Below, piece by piece: positions 1 through 9,200 of a DNA stretch of 64,000 nucleotides. Each line of letters starts with the position of its first letter. Position 1 is the first letter of the stretch. Origin of the DNA: Photobacterium frigidiphilum. GTDB lineage: Bacteria > Pseudomonadota > Gammaproteobacteria > Enterobacterales > Vibrionaceae. A program made the position numbers and the translations under genes. Under the pieces are notes generated by a model. The model was not told the origin of the DNA, did not search any database, and worked only from the letters and a program-made list of their open reading frames with translations. The DNA is taken from NCBI RefSeq assembly GCF_003025615.1, contig NZ_PYMJ01000002.1:186001-250000 (forward strand), written 5' to 3'.

Positions 1-778
1 CCACGTCGTTTGCATTAGTCGCAGAGGTACGTGTAAACCATGGCTTTGAGTTAGCTTGGTATTGACGTGTTTTCACGCTGCCTACAAGTAAACGGTGTGT
101 AGGGCTAATGCTATTGCGATGATTATGGCTTTCTGCCATCTCAAAACCTGCTTCAGTCAGGTTTTGTTTAAGTACGTCTTGCTGGTTGCCCTGATGAGAC
201 GTTATGGTATGAATCGTACTGTTTTTTCGAGCTAATATTGCAATGCTCTCAGCGACTTGATGCATATCTGCTGCTTCTATTTGACTGAAGTCAGTAAACC
301 AAGCATCTACAATACCGTCATCATTAGTCCATACTTGAGGCATAGAATCCGTTATATCACCAAACCATAAATCGAGGGTAATTAAACCATCATCAAGCAC
401 AATGCGATGGCAATCTGAAATATCTGGTGGATAATGAGCCTGAAGCTGTTGGGAAAAATGGGCGAATTCAGGCTTGGCTTCAGTGGCTTTAATAAGCTCA
501 CTTTTCGTAAGAGGGTGTTGCTCAAAGCTGATGAAGTGCAGCTCTTTCACTGTCGCGGTAGGGTTTGCTTGACGAAATTGCGTAAATTGTTGGCAAGCAG
601 AAAGAAAGCTAAGGCTGGTACCAAAGCCTGTTTCAGCAATCACGAAGCGACGGCGCGTAAAGGCTTTCCAACGTTCTTGTAATCCATTTTGTGGTAGAAA
701 TATATCGCACAGATGGGATGGTGATATACGATTATCATTAGAATTAAGAACAGTTTGTTCAATGTGCTTGTCAGACAA
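1..778 (-). CDS. mnmC: MnmC, tRNA mnm5s2U biosynthesis bifunctional protein (N-terminal part, truncated by window edge)
   Basis: The reading frame is open from 778 to the window edge, about 259 codons. MnmC finishes the mnm5s2U34 modification of tRNA: the N-terminal half is a SAM methyltransferase, the C-terminal FAD half lies outside the window. Recognisable pieces are [13 protein letters not shown], the [13 protein letters not shown] segment, LDLWFGD, DAWFTDF and KPWFTR. An in-frame stop (797-799) lies just upstream and there is no ATG, so TTG at 778 is the most plausible start, with GAGG eight bases before it. It is divergent from fabB, as in E. coli. Odd points: about 15 residues seem missing between the NGL and ERW motifs, the SAM loop reads GFGTSLSF rather than GFGTGLNF, and the family motif DGFAPxKNPxMW after DAWF is absent. 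The methyltransferase half may be impaired. Confidence 0.8.
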   Translation of the reverse strand, partial: MSDKHIEQTVLNSNDNRISPSHLCDIFLPQNGLQERWKAFTRRRFVIAETGFGTSLSFLSACQQFTQFRQANPTATVKELHFISFEQHPLTKSELIKATEAKPEFAHFSQQLQAHYPPDISDCHRIVLDDGLITLDLWFGDITDSMPQVWTNDDGIVDAWFTDFSQIEAADMHQVAESIAILARKNSTIHTITSHQGNQQDVLKQNLTEAGFEMAESHNHRNSISPTHRLLVGSVKTRQYQANSKPWFTRTSATNANDV

Positions 779-1003
779 GGGGAAAGCCTCGGTTACTTAT
801 TTATTTACGATATGTTTCTGAGTTTCATCTAAATTTTCATCTGTTAGTTGATAATTAGTGAAAAATCAGAGAGGGTATACCGTTAAAAATGAACGTTAAT
901 AACGAAATTATCGGCGATTGTACCCGATTGAGGGGAAAGCTGACCACTTTCTGTGAATAAACCCGTTATTATCGTCAACGTTAAATGACAGTAGGAATTC
1001 ATC

Positions 1004-2218
1004 ATGAAACGAGCCGTAATTACAGGCATGGGTATTGTATCCAGCATTGGTAACGACGTAAAAGAGGTGTTGGCATCTCTTAAAAGTGGTAAGTCAGGAA
1101 TTAACTTCTCTGAGCAATTCGCAGAAAATAAACTGCGTAGTAATGTTTGGGGCGATTTGAAAATGAATCCGGCTGAACACATCGATCGTAAAAAAATGCG
1201 TTTCATGGGCGATGCAGCAGCATTTGCGTATTTGTCGATGGAACAAGCAATTGAAGATTCAGGTTTATCTGACGATCAAGTTTCTAATGACCGAACTGGC
1301 CTTGTAGCGGGTTCTGGTGGTGCGTCATCTTATAATCAGGTGGCAGCAGTAGATATTATTCGTAACAAAGGTGTGAAGCGTGTTGGCCCTTACATGGTAC
1401 CTCGTACTATGTCTTCAACTGTTTCAGCTTGCTTAGCGACACCGTTTAAAATCCGTGGCGTGAACTACACAATGAGTTCTGCATGTGCAACATCTGCACA
1501 CTGTATTGGTCACGCGGTAGAGCTTATTCAACTGGGTAAGCAAGATGTTGTTTTTGCTGGTGGTGGTGAAGAGCTTGATTGGTCGTTAACCATGATGTTT
1601 GACGCAATGGGCGCTTTATCAACCAAATACAACGATGACCCTTCAAAAGCGTCTCGTACCTATGATGCAGACCGTGACGGTTTTGTTATCTCAGGCGGCG
1701 GCGGCATGGTTGTGATTGAAGAGTTAGAGCATGCACTTGCTCGCGGTGCGAAAATCTACGGTGAAGTGGTAGGTTATGGCGCAACGTCTGATGGCTACGA
1801 TATGGTAGCGCCATCGGGTGAAGGTGCCGTTCGCTGTATGACGATGGCAATGAAAGATCTTGATGCGCCTATTGATTACATCAACACTCACGGTACATCA
1901 ACGCCGGTTGGTGACGTGAAAGAGTTGGGTGCAATTCAAGAGTTGTTCGGTAAAAATAGCCCTGCAATTTCGGCAACCAAAGCGATGACAGGTCACGCGT
2001 TGGGTGCTGCTGGTGTTCACGAAGCAATTTATTCGACGCTAATGCTGAATAATAACTTCGTTGCGCCAAGCATTAACATCGATAATCTAGACCCTGCAGC
2101 TGAAGGTTTGGATATTGTAACAGAAACCCGCGAAACTGAACTAACGACAGTAATGTCAAATAGCTTCGGTTTTGGTGGCACTAACGCGACGTTAGTGATC
2201 AAAAAATACGAAGGTTAA
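1004..2218 (+). CDS. fabB: 3-oxoacyl-ACP synthase I (beta-ketoacyl-ACP synthase I)
   Basis: Cytosolic condensing enzyme of type II fatty-acid synthesis. It elongates acyl-ACP with malonyl-ACP and is needed for unsaturated fatty-acid synthesis. The protein is 404 residues, close to E. coli FabB. The Cys-His-His triad is visible: Cys161 in [10 protein letters not shown], His296 in [11 protein letters not shown] and His331 in TGHALGAAG. The C-terminal [11 protein letters not shown] motif is intact. The ATG at 1004 follows a TAGGA ribosome site. It is divergent from mnmC. FadR, which activates fabB in relatives, is encoded in the same window, but I could not find a convincing FadR or FabR operator upstream. 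Confidence 0.98.
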   Translation: MKRAVITGMGIVSSIGNDVKEVLASLKSGKSGINFSEQFAENKLRSNVWGDLKMNPAEHIDRKKMRFMGDAAAFAYLSMEQAIEDSGLSDDQVSNDRTGLVAGSGGASSYNQVAAVDIIRNKGVKRVGPYMVPRTMSSTVSACLATPFKIRGVNYTMSSACATSAHCIGHAVELIQLGKQDVVFAGGGEELDWSLTMMFDAMGALSTKYNDDPSKASRTYDADRDGFVISGGGGMVVIEELEHALARGAKIYGEVVGYGATSDGYDMVAPSGEGAVRCMTMAMKDLDAPIDYINTHGTSTPVGDVKELGAIQELFGKNSPAISATKAMTGHALGAAGVHEAIYSTLMLNNNFVAPSINIDNLDPAAEGLDIVTETRETELTTVMSNSFGFGGTNATLVIKKYEG

Positions 2219-2280
2219 TCATGTGATTTTGGAAGTAAGGGGGCTATACGTAATGTTATAGGCTCTTATTTCTGAAGGCA

Positions 2281-2517
2281 GTTTTCCGGGGTAGACACTG
2301 GCTAACCGTTTCTATTTTTACAGTAGAAACGGAACCATTCAAAGAGACGGCTTTTAGCGGAGACATCTTTCGAGTGGCTACATAGCCAGTGCCTTAAATA
2401 AACAGACGCAACATTAGCTAGCACGAATGATATTTTCTTTTTAAGGAAGTGTCTATCTCTGGCTGCTAATGCTTTTACCTGGATTTTTTCAACCCGGCTA
2501 TATGCCGGGTTTTTTTA
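2281..2517 (+). ncRNA. Candidate structured RNA or leader/attenuator upstream of ugd
   Basis: This non-coding stretch between fabB and ugd holds several perfect complementary segments. Helix B (2296-2304 with 2383-2391, 9 bp) closes a three-way junction. The junction contains hairpin C (2306-2314 with 2324-2332, 9 bp) and a weaker hairpin around 2341-2370. Segment A (2292-2299) pairs perfectly with 2448-2455 and overlaps helix B by four bases, so A and B are mutually exclusive. A further helix (2412-2418 with 2465-2471) would form a pseudoknot with A. The segment ends in a strong intrinsic terminator at 2492-2517. It could be a stand-alone sRNA or a riboswitch-like attenuator for ugd. I do not recognise it as tmRNA, RNase P RNA, 6S or CsrB. 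Confidence 0.55.
2491..2517 (+). terminator. Intrinsic terminator upstream of ugd
   Basis: A 7-bp GC-rich stem (ACCCGGC 2492-2498 with GCCGGGT 2504-2510) is followed by a run of seven T. It lies 135 bases before the ugd start, so it either ends the preceding RNA or acts as an attenuator. Confidence 0.85.
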
Positions 2518-2645
2518 TGTGTTTTTTATACTAATTAATCTATTTTTGTTTGTGTTGAAATGTGTTCACCGACTGAGTGGCTACTTTTGGCTTGTCTGTT
2601 GATGTAATATAGCACCCGGAAAATATTCTATTTTGAGGTTTAGTA

Positions 2646-3812
2646 ATGAAGATTACTGTTGTTGGTACTGGCTATGTTGGTTTATCAAATGCAGTGCTGT
2701 TATCTCAGCATAATGATGTAACAGCATTAGATATTGTTAAAGATAAAATTGAGTTAATCAACAAAAGACAGTCTCCGATTGTTGACAAAGAAATTGAAGA
2801 ATATCTAGCAGACAAAAATCTGAACCTTATTGCGACCACAGATAAAGCACAGGCCTATGCTGATGCTGAGTTTGTCATTATTGCTACGCCAACAGATTAT
2901 GATCCGATTAATAATTACTTTGATACCTCATCGGTTGAAGCGGTTATTAAAGATGTAATTGCATTCAACCCTAATGCCGTCATGGTGATTAAATCAACCG
3001 TGCCTGTGGGTTATACCCAACGAATTAAAGAAGAATTAGGATGTGAGAATATTTTATTTTCACCAGAATTTCTTCGTGAAGGTCGAGCGTTATACGATAA
3101 CCTTTACCCTTCACGCATCATTGTTGGTGAACGCTCTGAGCGAGCAGAAAGATTTGCTAACTTATTGGCTAATGGCGCTATTAAAGAAGATATTGAAATT
3201 CTTTTTACTGACTCAACAGAAGCAGAAGCCGTTAAGTTATTTTCGAATACTTATTTAGCATTGCGTGTGGCATATTTCAATGAACTAGATACTTATGCCG
3301 CGACGCATGGTTTAGATGCTCGCCAGATTATCGAAGGTGTGGGGCTTGACCCTCGTATCGGTTCTCACTATAACAATCCATCGTTTGGCTATGGTGGTTA
3401 CTGCCTACCTAAAGATACCAAGCAATTGTTGGCGAATTATCAAGAAGTACCGAACAATATTATTGGTGCCATTGTTGATGCAAACTCGACACGTAAAGAC
3501 TTTATTGCCAATTCGATTATTCAAAAAAATCCCACTGTTGTTGGTGTGTATCGCTTAGTAATGAAAGCGGGGTCTGACAACTTCCGTGCATCTTCGATTC
3601 AAGGGATTATGAAGCGTATTAAAGCGAAGGGCATTAAAGTTGTCGTGTATGAGCCGGTATTGAGTGAAAAAGAATTCTATCGCTCTGAAGTGATTAAAAA
3701 TCTTGAGCAGTTTAAGCAAATGTCTGATGTTATTGTTTCAAACCGCATGGACGACGAGCTTAGCGATGTTGCTGATAAAGTATATACCCGCGATTTGTTT
3801 GGTTCAGACTAA
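2646..3812 (+). CDS. ugd: UDP-glucose 6-dehydrogenase
   Basis: Oxidises UDP-glucose to UDP-glucuronate with two NAD+, supplying precursors for surface polysaccharides. The 388-residue length matches E. coli Ugd. The N-terminal Rossmann motif [10 protein letters not shown] (7-16) and the catalytic Cys253 in [14 protein letters not shown] are present. SPEFLREG (139-146) and KSTVPVGY (116-123) are typical family motifs. GAGG sits about 10 bases before the ATG. In E. coli, ugd is not in this neighbourhood; here it interrupts the fabB/pdxB region together with the folded segment before it. GalU, which makes the UDP-glucose substrate, is encoded about 19 kb downstream. The codon use looks more AT-rich than fabB. 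Confidence 0.97.
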   Translation: MKITVVGTGYVGLSNAVLLSQHNDVTALDIVKDKIELINKRQSPIVDKEIEEYLADKNLNLIATTDKAQAYADAEFVIIATPTDYDPINNYFDTSSVEAVIKDVIAFNPNAVMVIKSTVPVGYTQRIKEELGCENILFSPEFLREGRALYDNLYPSRIIVGERSERAERFANLLANGAIKEDIEILFTDSTEAEAVKLFSNTYLALRVAYFNELDTYAATHGLDARQIIEGVGLDPRIGSHYNNPSFGYGGYCLPKDTKQLLANYQEVPNNIIGAIVDANSTRKDFIANSIIQKNPTVVGVYRLVMKAGSDNFRASSIQGIMKRIKAKGIKVVVYEPVLSEKEFYRSEVIKNLEQFKQMSDVIVSNRMDDELSDVADKVYTRDLFGSD

Positions 3813-3872
3813 ATGTTGGCGATAAACTAGCGCTTTTCCGACATCAATCTCATTTCTTTTTCCGGAGATATA

Positions 3873-5048
3873 ATGAAAATCCTTATCGATGAAAACATGC
3901 CTTATGCGGCAGAACTGTTTGGTCAGCTTGGTGAAGTGATAACTAAGCCCGGGCGGACGTTGTCAGCCGATGATCTCATTGATATCGACGCATTAATGAT
4001 TCGCTCTGTTACCAAGGTAAACCATAACCTCATTAGCAAGGCCAATAAACTTCAGTTTGTAGGTACTGCAACAGCAGGTCAGGATCACGTCGATCAGGCA
4101 TTACTCGCTGAACGAGGCATTACATTTACCTCTGCACCTGGTTGTAACAAGGTCGGTGTTGCAGAGTACGTACTGAGTGCGCTTATGGTTATCGGTCAGC
4201 AGCAAGGATTTTCAATTTTTGATAAAACCATTGGTATTATTGGTGCAGGCAACGTGGGCAGTTATTTGGCGCAATGTCTTGATGCGCTTGGCATTCGTTA
4301 TTTACTGAATGACCCAATAAAAGAGCAAGAAGGGGATACACGACAATTCCATTCATTAGAGGCAATTAAAGCCCAGTGTGATGTAATAACAGTGCACACT
4401 CCGATCACTAAAGATGGTGAATACCCAACCCACCACCTGATTAATGAGGCTTTTCTTGATGCTTTGCAGCCAGATGCGATTTTGATCAATGCGGCACGTG
4501 GCCCCGTTACCGATAATCAAGCCCTAAAGAAAGCGCTTCAATTATCACAATCTGGTTTGGGTAAAAAATTAACGGCGGTGTTAGATGTTTTTGAGTTTGA
4601 ACCACACGTCGATTTAGAATTATTACCTTTGTTAGCATTTGCAACGCCACACATAGCGGGCTACGGTTTAGAAGGTAAAGCACGTGGGACTACCATGGTG
4701 TTTAATCGCTATTGTGCTTTTCTAAACATTGACCAGGCGGTGGAAGCGTCTAGCTTATTACCGATAGCCCCCGTTCCCAGTGTATCGTTAAGCCGGAAGT
4801 GGGATGATGCGACGTTATTTAGCTTAATCCAATTGATTTACGATATTCGAAAAGATGATGCCTTATTTAGACGAAATATGCTGGAGACAAAAGGCAATGA
4901 AGCGCAAATGGCGACTGCATTTGATCAGATGCGTAAAAATTATTGGGATCGACGTGAATATAGTGCGATTACAGTAGCAGGAAAGGTCGATTTTGGGGTA
5001 GAGTCGCTGGCTAAATTAGGTTTTACAGTCGTAGAGGACATTCAATGA
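3873..5048 (+). CDS. pdxB: Erythronate-4-phosphate dehydrogenase
   Basis: Second step of de novo pyridoxal phosphate synthesis: oxidises 4-phosphoerythronate to 2-oxo-3-hydroxy-4-phosphobutanoate. It is a 391-residue D-2-hydroxyacid dehydrogenase. The N-terminus [10 protein letters not shown] is diagnostic of PdxB, followed by the NAD motif [11 protein letters not shown], the catalytic Arg in [10 protein letters not shown] and the His in [17 protein letters not shown], with a PdxB-specific C-terminal dimerisation tail. A CGGAGA ribosome site lies about 6 bases before the ATG. Its stop overlaps the usg start by four bases (ATGA), so the two are translationally coupled. Confidence 0.98.
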   Translation: MKILIDENMPYAAELFGQLGEVITKPGRTLSADDLIDIDALMIRSVTKVNHNLISKANKLQFVGTATAGQDHVDQALLAERGITFTSAPGCNKVGVAEYVLSALMVIGQQQGFSIFDKTIGIIGAGNVGSYLAQCLDALGIRYLLNDPIKEQEGDTRQFHSLEAIKAQCDVITVHTPITKDGEYPTHHLINEAFLDALQPDAILINAARGPVTDNQALKKALQLSQSGLGKKLTAVLDVFEFEPHVDLELLPLLAFATPHIAGYGLEGKARGTTMVFNRYCAFLNIDQAVEASSLLPIAPVPSVSLSRKWDDATLFSLIQLIYDIRKDDALFRRNMLETKGNEAQMATAFDQMRKNYWDRREYSAITVAGKVDFGVESLAKLGFTVVEDIQ

Positions 5049-6058
5049 GTCAGGAATTTGATATAGCAGTACTTGGCGCAACAGACGCTGTTGGTGAAGC
5101 TATCGTTCAGGTGTTAGAAGATCGCAATTTCCCTATTCGTAATCTCTACCTACTAGCAGATGAAAATGGCGCAGGTGGTGCGTTACGTTTTAATGGTAAA
5201 TCAAAGTTAGTAAAGAATGTAGATAATTTTGATTGGAGCCAAGTGCAGATTGCATTTTTCTCTGCGGGTGAAGAAGCGTCTGAACATTGGGCGCCAATTG
5301 CGACTGACCATGGCGTTATCGTAATTGATAACACCTCACTTTTCCGTTACGACCATGATGTACCGCTTGTGATCCCAGAGGTTAACCCTCATGCGATTGC
5401 TGACTACCGTAACCGTAATATCATCGCGACCCCGAGCAGTACGACGATTCAAATGCTGGTGGCGCTTCAACCTATTCATGAAGCTTACGGTCTCGAGCGT
5501 ATTAACGTTGCGACTTATCAATCAGTATCTGGTTCAGGTAAAAAAGGCATTGATGAGCTAGCAGGCCAAACGGCAAAATTGTTGAACGGCCTTGCAGCAG
5601 AAACGAAAGTATACGATAAGCAAATCGCATTTAACTGTTTGCCACATATCGATGAATTTATGGACAACGGCTACACCAAAGAAGAAATGAAAATGGTGTC
5701 GGAAACACAGAAAATTTTGGGCGACGGCAATATCCGTGTTAACCCTACCTGTGTACGTGTACCGGTTTTCTATGGCTATGCTGAAGCGCTGCATGTTGAA
5801 ACAAGCCAACCTGTAAACGTCGAAGAAGCAACCCGTTTATTAGACGATGCAGAAGGCATTGAAGTGTTCCATAATAACGAGTACCCGACGCAGGTGAGTG
5901 ATGCGACGGGTAAAGATCACGTGATGGTGTCGCGTATTCGTGAAGATATCAGTCACCCGTGTGGTCTAAACATGTGGGTTGTTGCTGATAACGTCCGTAA
6001 AGGGGCTGCGACCAACAGCGTTCAAATCGCTGAACTACTGATTCGCGATTACATGTAA
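5045..6058 (+). CDS. usg: USG-1 protein, aspartate-semialdehyde dehydrogenase paralogue
   Basis: A 337-residue member of the aspartate-semialdehyde dehydrogenase family with N-terminal NADP-binding [10 protein letters not shown] and the family region [13 protein letters not shown]. In true Asd the active-site motif is NPNCST with a catalytic cysteine; here the matching segment reads TPSSTT, with Ser132 in place of Cys. The protein is therefore unlikely to be an active Asd, as with the E. coli USG-1 protein, whose role is unclear. It overlaps pdxB by four bases and precedes fimV and truA, the conserved pdxB-usg-truA order. A hairpin at 6075-6093 lies just downstream but lacks a T run. Confidence 0.93.
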   Translation: MSQEFDIAVLGATDAVGEAIVQVLEDRNFPIRNLYLLADENGAGGALRFNGKSKLVKNVDNFDWSQVQIAFFSAGEEASEHWAPIATDHGVIVIDNTSLFRYDHDVPLVIPEVNPHAIADYRNRNIIATPSSTTIQMLVALQPIHEAYGLERINVATYQSVSGSGKKGIDELAGQTAKLLNGLAAETKVYDKQIAFNCLPHIDEFMDNGYTKEEMKMVSETQKILGDGNIRVNPTCVRVPVFYGYAEALHVETSQPVNVEEATRLLDDAEGIEVFHNNEYPTQVSDATGKDHVMVSRIREDISHPCGLNMWVVADNVRKGAATNSVQIAELLIRDYM

Positions 6059-6292
6059 ATAGAAATAGATGTGGGCAGCACGTGATGTGCTGCTCATGGC
6101 TAGAGTTCATTTTCATGATCCTTTAGGTAAAAGCGCTTTGACAGTCTTGACTTTCGTTGCGTACAAGCAACAATCATTAAAATCGACTTCAGTTATTTTT
6201 TGAAATGCCGATAGAAATTTGGATGGAAGTTTTTGCTTTAATTATTAGAACTAGCTTTCAATTTCATACCCTGCCAGAGAGGATAGCGGGCA

Positions 6293-9200
6293 GTGCCTAA
6301 CCTACCTAAATTCGTAACACGCTTCATTTTACCGGTTGCCTTCGTAACAACAGTTTTTCACTTACCGGTGCAAGCGAATACCGTACGTATCATTGGCCCA
6401 TCTGATGATGATCAGCCGTTTACTGTTTCCGATCGTTATCGTGATACTGGGGGGGCAAATAGCTATTCCTTGAATCAATCAGCGTCAGCGAATAACCTTT
6501 ATGGCCCTACGACTGCCAATGAGACATTATGGGGTATAGCCTCTCGTTATCGTCCGAATAATTCAGTTTCTATTTACCAAGTAATTGGCGCTATTCATCG
6601 TGCAAACCCGCAATCTTTTGAAAATAACAATATCCATGGGTTAGAACCTGGTAGCCAGTTACGCATGCCTACAATGGCGCAAATTCAACGTGAAGACGTT
6701 GCAGGTGTTAAGCGTCGTTTAGAGGCAGATCAACGCCGCCAAACACGATCAGCTTCGACGACATCTAGAACCTCTAGAGCGGTAAAGCCGTCGACGCAAT
6801 CAACCGCTCAGGTTGTCGCTACACCAATAGCAAAACCTGAAAAAGCAATAGTGGAATCGGTTACGCCACCGAAAGCCCGTTCTACATCGAAAGCCAGTAC
6901 ATCGCAAAAAAGCACATCAGCGCGGGCAGTTATACCGGCGAAACCTGAACCGACAGAGTTACAGGAACAGCTTGATGCCTCTGATGAACAGATGACTAAG
7001 CTGTTAGAAAGTAACCATTTGCTTCGTGTACGTTTATCTGAAATGCAATATGAAGTCTCGGCACTAAAAGATCAAATCACCGACGATGAAGCATTACGTG
7101 GTGAGATTATAGGCTTCCTTGAGCAGCAAAAAGAACAGGCTCAAGTACAAACAACAGACACGGAACCATCATGGTTTGATCAATTTATTTCTAATCCTTG
7201 GCTGTTGGCTGCGGCAGGGTTGATTCCTGGAGGTTTGATTGCGGGCGCGATAGCATTCTTCATGTTACGTCGTCGTAAGGATGACGATGATTCAGATATT
7301 AAATCATTAGAAAATCAGGAAGGCAAAGAGTTACCGATTGCACCCGCGCCATTAATGGCAGATACCACAGATAATGAATCTGATTTAATGTTAAGTGAAG
7401 ATCAGGATATTGATGATCTATTTGCTTCCGATGATTCTCTGTTTGGTAACCCTGAAGAAAGTTTGTTTGATAATGATACGAATCCTGCATCCAGTGAAAT
7501 GCTAGATGATACGACAAGTTTAGATTTATCTTCTGATCTGGATGATGAGTTTGGTTTAGATCTTGATAGCAATAGTGGGCTTTCATCGCGCAGTATTTCA
7601 GTTAAAGGCGATGATCAGGCGATTGGTCTTGAAGATATGGAGCGTGCTCTTGATCAAATGGAGCCATCTTCAGAGTTGAGTTCAGATGAAGCACTTGCCG
7701 CAATGTGGGAGAAATCACTGCAAGAGCAAGCGGATGATGAGCCAGACTTTGATTTATCTGATGATGCAGATAGTGAGTTTGATTCTGATTTGATGAGCAG
7801 TAATAGTATTGAGGATGGTCTGTTAGATCAGTCTATTCTTGATGATCTATTAGCGGAAGTTGAAGCAGAAAATGAAAACGAAGATACAAAGAATAATACG
7901 ACTGCGTTTACTGAAACGCTAGAAGCGAATATAGAAGAAAGTGCAACATCCAATGCTGAAGAAGTGGGTGATCAAAGTGAATTGGATGCATTATTCGATT
8001 CGTTTGATAGTTCAGGTAGTGATTTATCATCAGAAAATGGTAACAGTGATGAGGCTGAACAAGCCGCGGTTGATCAAGCGCTTGCAGATGCTGAAGCAAT
8101 GTTTAATCCGGCGGTGGTTACTGAAAGTGACTATTTTTCAGCACAACAAAGTGATGTGGCAGAAGAAAGTACAGCTCAACAGACTGATTTTGATTTGAAC
8201 TCTGAAGATGATGTCAGTGATGAGCTGATATTTGAAGAAGGAAGTACTGCATTACTCGATGATATTGTTGAAGATGATGAATTTAGCAGCGATATCGAAA
8301 TTGAAGAAAATAGTACGGAATTACTCGATGAGCTGTTATCAGACGGCAGTACTGATGACGAAGAATTAACGTCAACAATTGAAATTGATGAAAATAGTAC
8401 CGCCTTACTTGATGAGTTAATTGGTGATGCAGATGATGATACGGATATTGACGCCAGTTCTTTTTATGAAGAAGAATTAGAAGATAATACTGAACTTGAC
8501 CAGCTGATCATCGATGAAAATAGCATAGAGCTACTTGATGAAATTCTTGAGCATAATAATGTATTAGATGCTGACGATAAGGTTGCCGCTGGTCACCTTA
8601 CTGAGCCGAACTTGTCCGATGATAATATTCAGGATGAATTCAGTGATCCTGAGTTTGAAAGTGCATTATCAGCACCTTTGCAAGAGCAACAAGGTTTAGC
8701 CAAAGAAGAAGTGACCAATAAGCCTGATGCTGATTTTCCAGAATCAGAAGCAGCTGCATTTGACGCTATTTTGAATGAAGCCTTACAGTCTGATGATGAT
8801 AATGAAAAGTCAGTCGATGATATTGATACCTTGATTGCCGATGTTGACAGTGAAATCAATGAAATAGATAAAGGCGAATCTGAAGGTAATGATGTTGAAA
8901 CCATTGAGCGCAGTGTTACAGATTTACTTGAAGAGCTAGATGCAGCAGAAGCTCTTGTTGCTGAAAATGAAAATCAAAGCGAAGAACATCCGGTTGTCGA
9001 TTTAGATGACTTTCCTATTTTTGATGAAGAAGCTGCATTATCTGAATTAGACGAAAAATCACCCGTTAATAGCTCAAACCCTATTGGTTCTCAGGTAGGG
9101 GAATCACTCTCTGTTGAGGAGTTACCTGAGTTTGATGAAGATACCGCCTTCAATGATCCTGAAGCTGATGCATTAGAAGATGATCTTTCATTATTATCAG

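Noticed and set aside
434-682. 82-residue plus-strand ORF
   Set aside because: It lies antisense to the recognisable mnmC frame and has no family resemblance; it is a shadow frame.
940-965. FadR or FabR operator upstream of fabB
   Set aside because: GCTGACCACTT matches only half of the FadR consensus; the rest of the 17-base site is poor.
2281-2517. tmRNA, RNase P RNA, 6S RNA or CsrB
   Set aside because: None of the hallmark conserved sequences or the many GGA loops of CsrB are present.
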